The notes under the pieces were generated by a model. That model saw only the letters and a list, made by a program, of their open reading frames with translations, was not told where the DNA came from and ran no database searches. Below, piece by piece: positions 62,118 to 64,000 of a DNA stretch of 64,000 nt. The stretch is taken from contig NC_010718.1 in NCBI RefSeq assembly GCF_000020005.1, positions 1,617,001 through 1,681,000 of the forward strand, in the 5' to 3' direction. Position 1 is the first letter of the stretch. The number at the start of each line of letters is the position of its first letter. The DNA comes from Natranaerobius thermophilus JW/NM-WN-LF (lineage in GTDB: Bacteria > Bacillota > Natranaerobiia > Natranaerobiales > Natranaerobiaceae). The position numbers and the translations under genes were made by a program.

Positions 62118-63740
62118 ATGCCTGATAATGTTAGTTTAAGGGCTTTAATAGAAAATTATCCTATAAAAAGCATAGTCATGCCTGGTAATTCTGGAAATAT
62201 TAAGCAAGCCCTAGACGATATCAAAATATCCGGTTTAAATTATCATTCCCAAAATGTTTCCCAAAATGAGTTATTTTTTTGTTTAACGGGCCATCAATAC
62301 GATGGCCATGCTTTTGCAGAAAAAGCCTACAACAAAGGGGCAGTTGCATTAATAGTTGAGCGAGAAATCCCCCATATTCCTCTCTTGCAAGTAGTAGTTG
62401 AAAATTCAAGACGAGCCCTTTCTCATCTTAGTGCTAAGTTTTATCAACATCCTTCCAAGTCTATGAATATGATAGGAATTACTTCTACTAATGGTAAAAC
62501 AACTACCACTTACATGATTGATCAAATTCTTAGCAGCAACAAACCCACGGGCTTATTGGGAACTGTTATAGTAAAATTAGGAGAAGAGACAAAGGAATCG
62601 GATTTAACCACCCCTGAATCTTTAGATCTCCAAAGATACTTAGCTTCTATGAAAAGAAAAAATATCAATTATTGTACTATGGAAGTATCTTCTTCAGGAT
62701 TAGAACTGGAACGGGTTTCTGCCGTGGACTATGATATCGCTATAATTAATAACATCTCGAGGGACCATATTGACCAACACGGCTCTTTCGAAAACTATTT
62801 TGCAGCTAAACAGCGTTTAGTAGAAGAAATTCAGGAAGATAAAAGGGCTGTTATTAATGTTGATTGTGAAAATGCCTGTAAAATGATTAATTACACTAAA
62901 GCGAAAGTTATAACTTATAGTGTAAAAGGCATAGATGCTACAATTGGAATTGACAATCTGGATTTATCATCAGGAAGTGCCAGTTTTGATCTAGTTATCA
63001 ATAGAGGTTTCTCTACTCTATCGGGCAAATGGATAAAACCAGGTCGATTTAAAATCAAATTAAAAGTATTGGGCCTTCATAATGTCTATAATGCTACTTC
63101 TGCTGCTATATCGACATTATTATTGGATGAACCTATAACTCGGATACAGTCAGAGCTGGCTAAATTTTCAGGTGTAGAACGCAGATTCCAACTGATATTT
63201 GACAAAAAATTCAAAATTATAGATGATCACTTTGCCAATCCCGGAAATATTGAAGTCACCATGGAAACCCTAGGAAAGATGGATTTTAATAACCTAAAAA
63301 TTTTATATGCCATTAGAGGTGGTAGAGGTAAGACTGTTAATGAGGAAAATACTAAGGCTTTAATTAAATGGCTAAAAAAATTAAACCTTCAAGAAGTTTA
63401 TGTAACATCAAGTGATGAAATAGTGGGAATTGAGAATAAAGTTACGATGACAGAAAGAGATACCACCCTTTCTCTTTTGAAATCAGCTGGAATAAGGGTT
63501 AGATATTTCTCTCAACTAAGATCAGCTATTAAGTCTGTTATTATTGAAAGACATTTACAAACTGGCGATGTTCTCTTACTAGCTGGATGTCAAGGTATGG
63601 ATCCGGGTGCTAGACTAGTTTTAAATTTAATATACAATAGACTAACCAAAAATCAGCAAAAATACTGGGGTGACGAGATCTTAGCGCCTTTAAAGCATAG
63701 GGTCGCAGGTATGAATTGTAATATTTCTAAGCCGATATAA
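62118..63740 (+). CDS. MurE-like Mur ligase paralogue
   Basis: 540 residues from ATG 62118 (GAGG 8 nt upstream). Mur ligase order: N-terminal UDP-binding domain (I-K-I-S-G-L-N-Y-H-S), P-loop T-S-T-N-G-K-T-T-T, T-T-P-E-S-L-D-L-Q and M-E-V-S-S-S-G-L-E-L. In the C-terminal domain the usual V-D-Y-A-H-T-P is D-D-H-F-A-N-P and no D-N-P-R specificity motif is seen. It should form an ATP-driven amide bond, but the amino-acid substrate probably differs from diaminopimelate or lysine. Ends near the tRNA cluster. Confidence 0.85.
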   Translation: MPDNVSLRALIENYPIKSIVMPGNSGNIKQALDDIKISGLNYHSQNVSQNELFFCLTGHQYDGHAFAEKAYNKGAVALIVEREIPHIPLLQVVVENSRRALSHLSAKFYQHPSKSMNMIGITSTNGKTTTTYMIDQILSSNKPTGLLGTVIVKLGEETKESDLTTPESLDLQRYLASMKRKNINYCTMEVSSSGLELERVSAVDYDIAIINNISRDHIDQHGSFENYFAAKQRLVEEIQEDKRAVINVDCENACKMINYTKAKVITYSVKGIDATIGIDNLDLSSGSASFDLVINRGFSTLSGKWIKPGRFKIKLKVLGLHNVYNATSAAISTLLLDEPITRIQSELAKFSGVERRFQLIFDKKFKIIDDHFANPGNIEVTMETLGKMDFNNLKILYAIRGGRGKTVNEENTKALIKWLKKLNLQEVYVTSSDEIVGIENKVTMTERDTTLSLLKSAGIRVRYFSQLRSAIKSVIIERHLQTGDVLLLAGCQGMDPGARLVLNLIYNRLTKNQQKYWGDEILAPLKHRVAGMNCNISKPI

Positions 63741-63771
63741 TTTTTTTAAAATTTTTGATTCAATAAATCCC

Positions 63772-63800
63772 TTGACTATATTTATTGCATGAGTTATACT
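63772..63800 (+). promoter_or_regulatory. Strong sigma-A promoter of the tRNA genes
   Basis: TTGACT, 17-nt spacer, TATACT, ending 52 nt before the tRNA-Asp gene. A GC-rich segment (GCGGCGGG) follows the -10, as in stable-RNA promoters. Confidence 0.85.
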
Positions 63801-63852
63801 AATAAATGTCGCGGCGGGATAAAATAATTCTGCGGCAAGACAACAACAATAT

Positions 63853-63929
63853 GGGGCTGTAGTGAAGTGGCTCAACACGCCGGCCTGTCACGCCGGAGAC
63901 CGCGGGTTCGAATCCCGTCAGCCCCGCCA
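63853..63929 (+). tRNA. tRNA-Asp (GTC)
   Basis: 77 nt with a 7-bp acceptor (GGGGCTG/CAGCCCC), anticodon stem CGCCGG with loop CTGTCAC, T arm GGGTTCGAATCCC, and an encoded CCA (63927-63929). Anticodon GTC reads Asp codons. Confidence 0.97.
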
Positions 63930-63933
63930 ACAA

Positions 63934-64000
63934 GCTGACGTGGCTCAATTGGCTAGAGCAGCTGACTTGTAATCAGCAGGTTGTGGGTTCGAGTCCCACC
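63934..64000 (+). tRNA. tRNA-Thr (TGT), cut by window edge
   Basis: Acceptor starts GCTGACG; D arm GGCTCAATTGGCTAGAGC; anticodon stem GCTGA/TCAGC with loop CTTGTAA, anticodon TGT (Thr, ACA). The T arm is present (GTGGGTTCGAGTCCCAC); the 3' acceptor strand lies beyond base 64000. Confidence 0.93.

Overview
The window is AT-rich DNA from a spore-forming, Gram-positive (Firmicutes) anaerobe. Support comes from strong GGAGG ribosome sites, frequent TTG/GTG starts, an alpha/beta-type small acid-soluble spore protein (SASP), paired YheC/YheD endospore-coat ATP-grasp proteins, a CotS-like kinase and many lipobox lipoproteins. Several secreted proteins are strikingly acidic, which fits a salt- or alkali-adapted organism such as Natranaerobius; that genus is an inference from protein style, not a database match.

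Layout. 1-31 kb is an accessory region of lipoproteins and membrane proteins: an M28 peptidase (cut by the left edge), M23 peptidase, PQQ-type propeller, two leucine-rich-repeat lipoproteins, a WG-repeat lipoprotein, a TolB-like lipoprotein, two coiled-coil lipoprotein paralogues and an FMN-binding-type lipoprotein. Metabolic genes are scattered among them: an enolase-superfamily racemase, a CstA transporter with a small partner, a class V aminotransferase, rhomboid and DUF3267 membrane proteases, nitroreductase, Mrr-like nuclease, GltS symporter and an Fe-S flavoprotein. This part also holds much genetic debris: broken S41 peptidase and alpha/beta-hydrolase genes, the tail of a lost propeller paralogue, IS-end fragments, a duplicated 5' leader and a 255-bp near-identical tract shared by two lipoprotein genes.

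31.3-34.7 kb carries an ABC exporter next to a LytTR response regulator and a GHKL sensor kinase. 34.9-48.2 kb is a surface-polysaccharide/spore-coat cluster: three glycosyltransferases, galE, a DUF2156 protein, a PglD-like acyltransferase, two YheC/YheD ATP-grasp proteins, two kinase-fold proteins, UDP-glucose dehydrogenase, a UDP-sugar epimerase/decarboxylase and galU. Together these could make UDP-glucose, UDP-galactose and UDP-glucuronate and build a decorated glycan on the spore surface.

48.3-54.7 kb holds two cold-shock proteins around the SASP gene, small membrane proteins, a frameshifted HEPN gene, a complete IS3-family element with a programmed frameshift, and a holin-like/lysozyme-like pair. 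54.8-61.7 kb has an orphan oligopeptide-binding lipoprotein and a reverse-strand run TPR - MBL pseudoenzyme - mtaD - surE - deoC, probably nucleoside salvage, ended by a clear terminator. 61.9-64 kb has a tiny membrane protein, a divergent MurE-like ligase, and a strong promoter driving tRNA-Asp and tRNA-Thr, the latter cut by the right edge.
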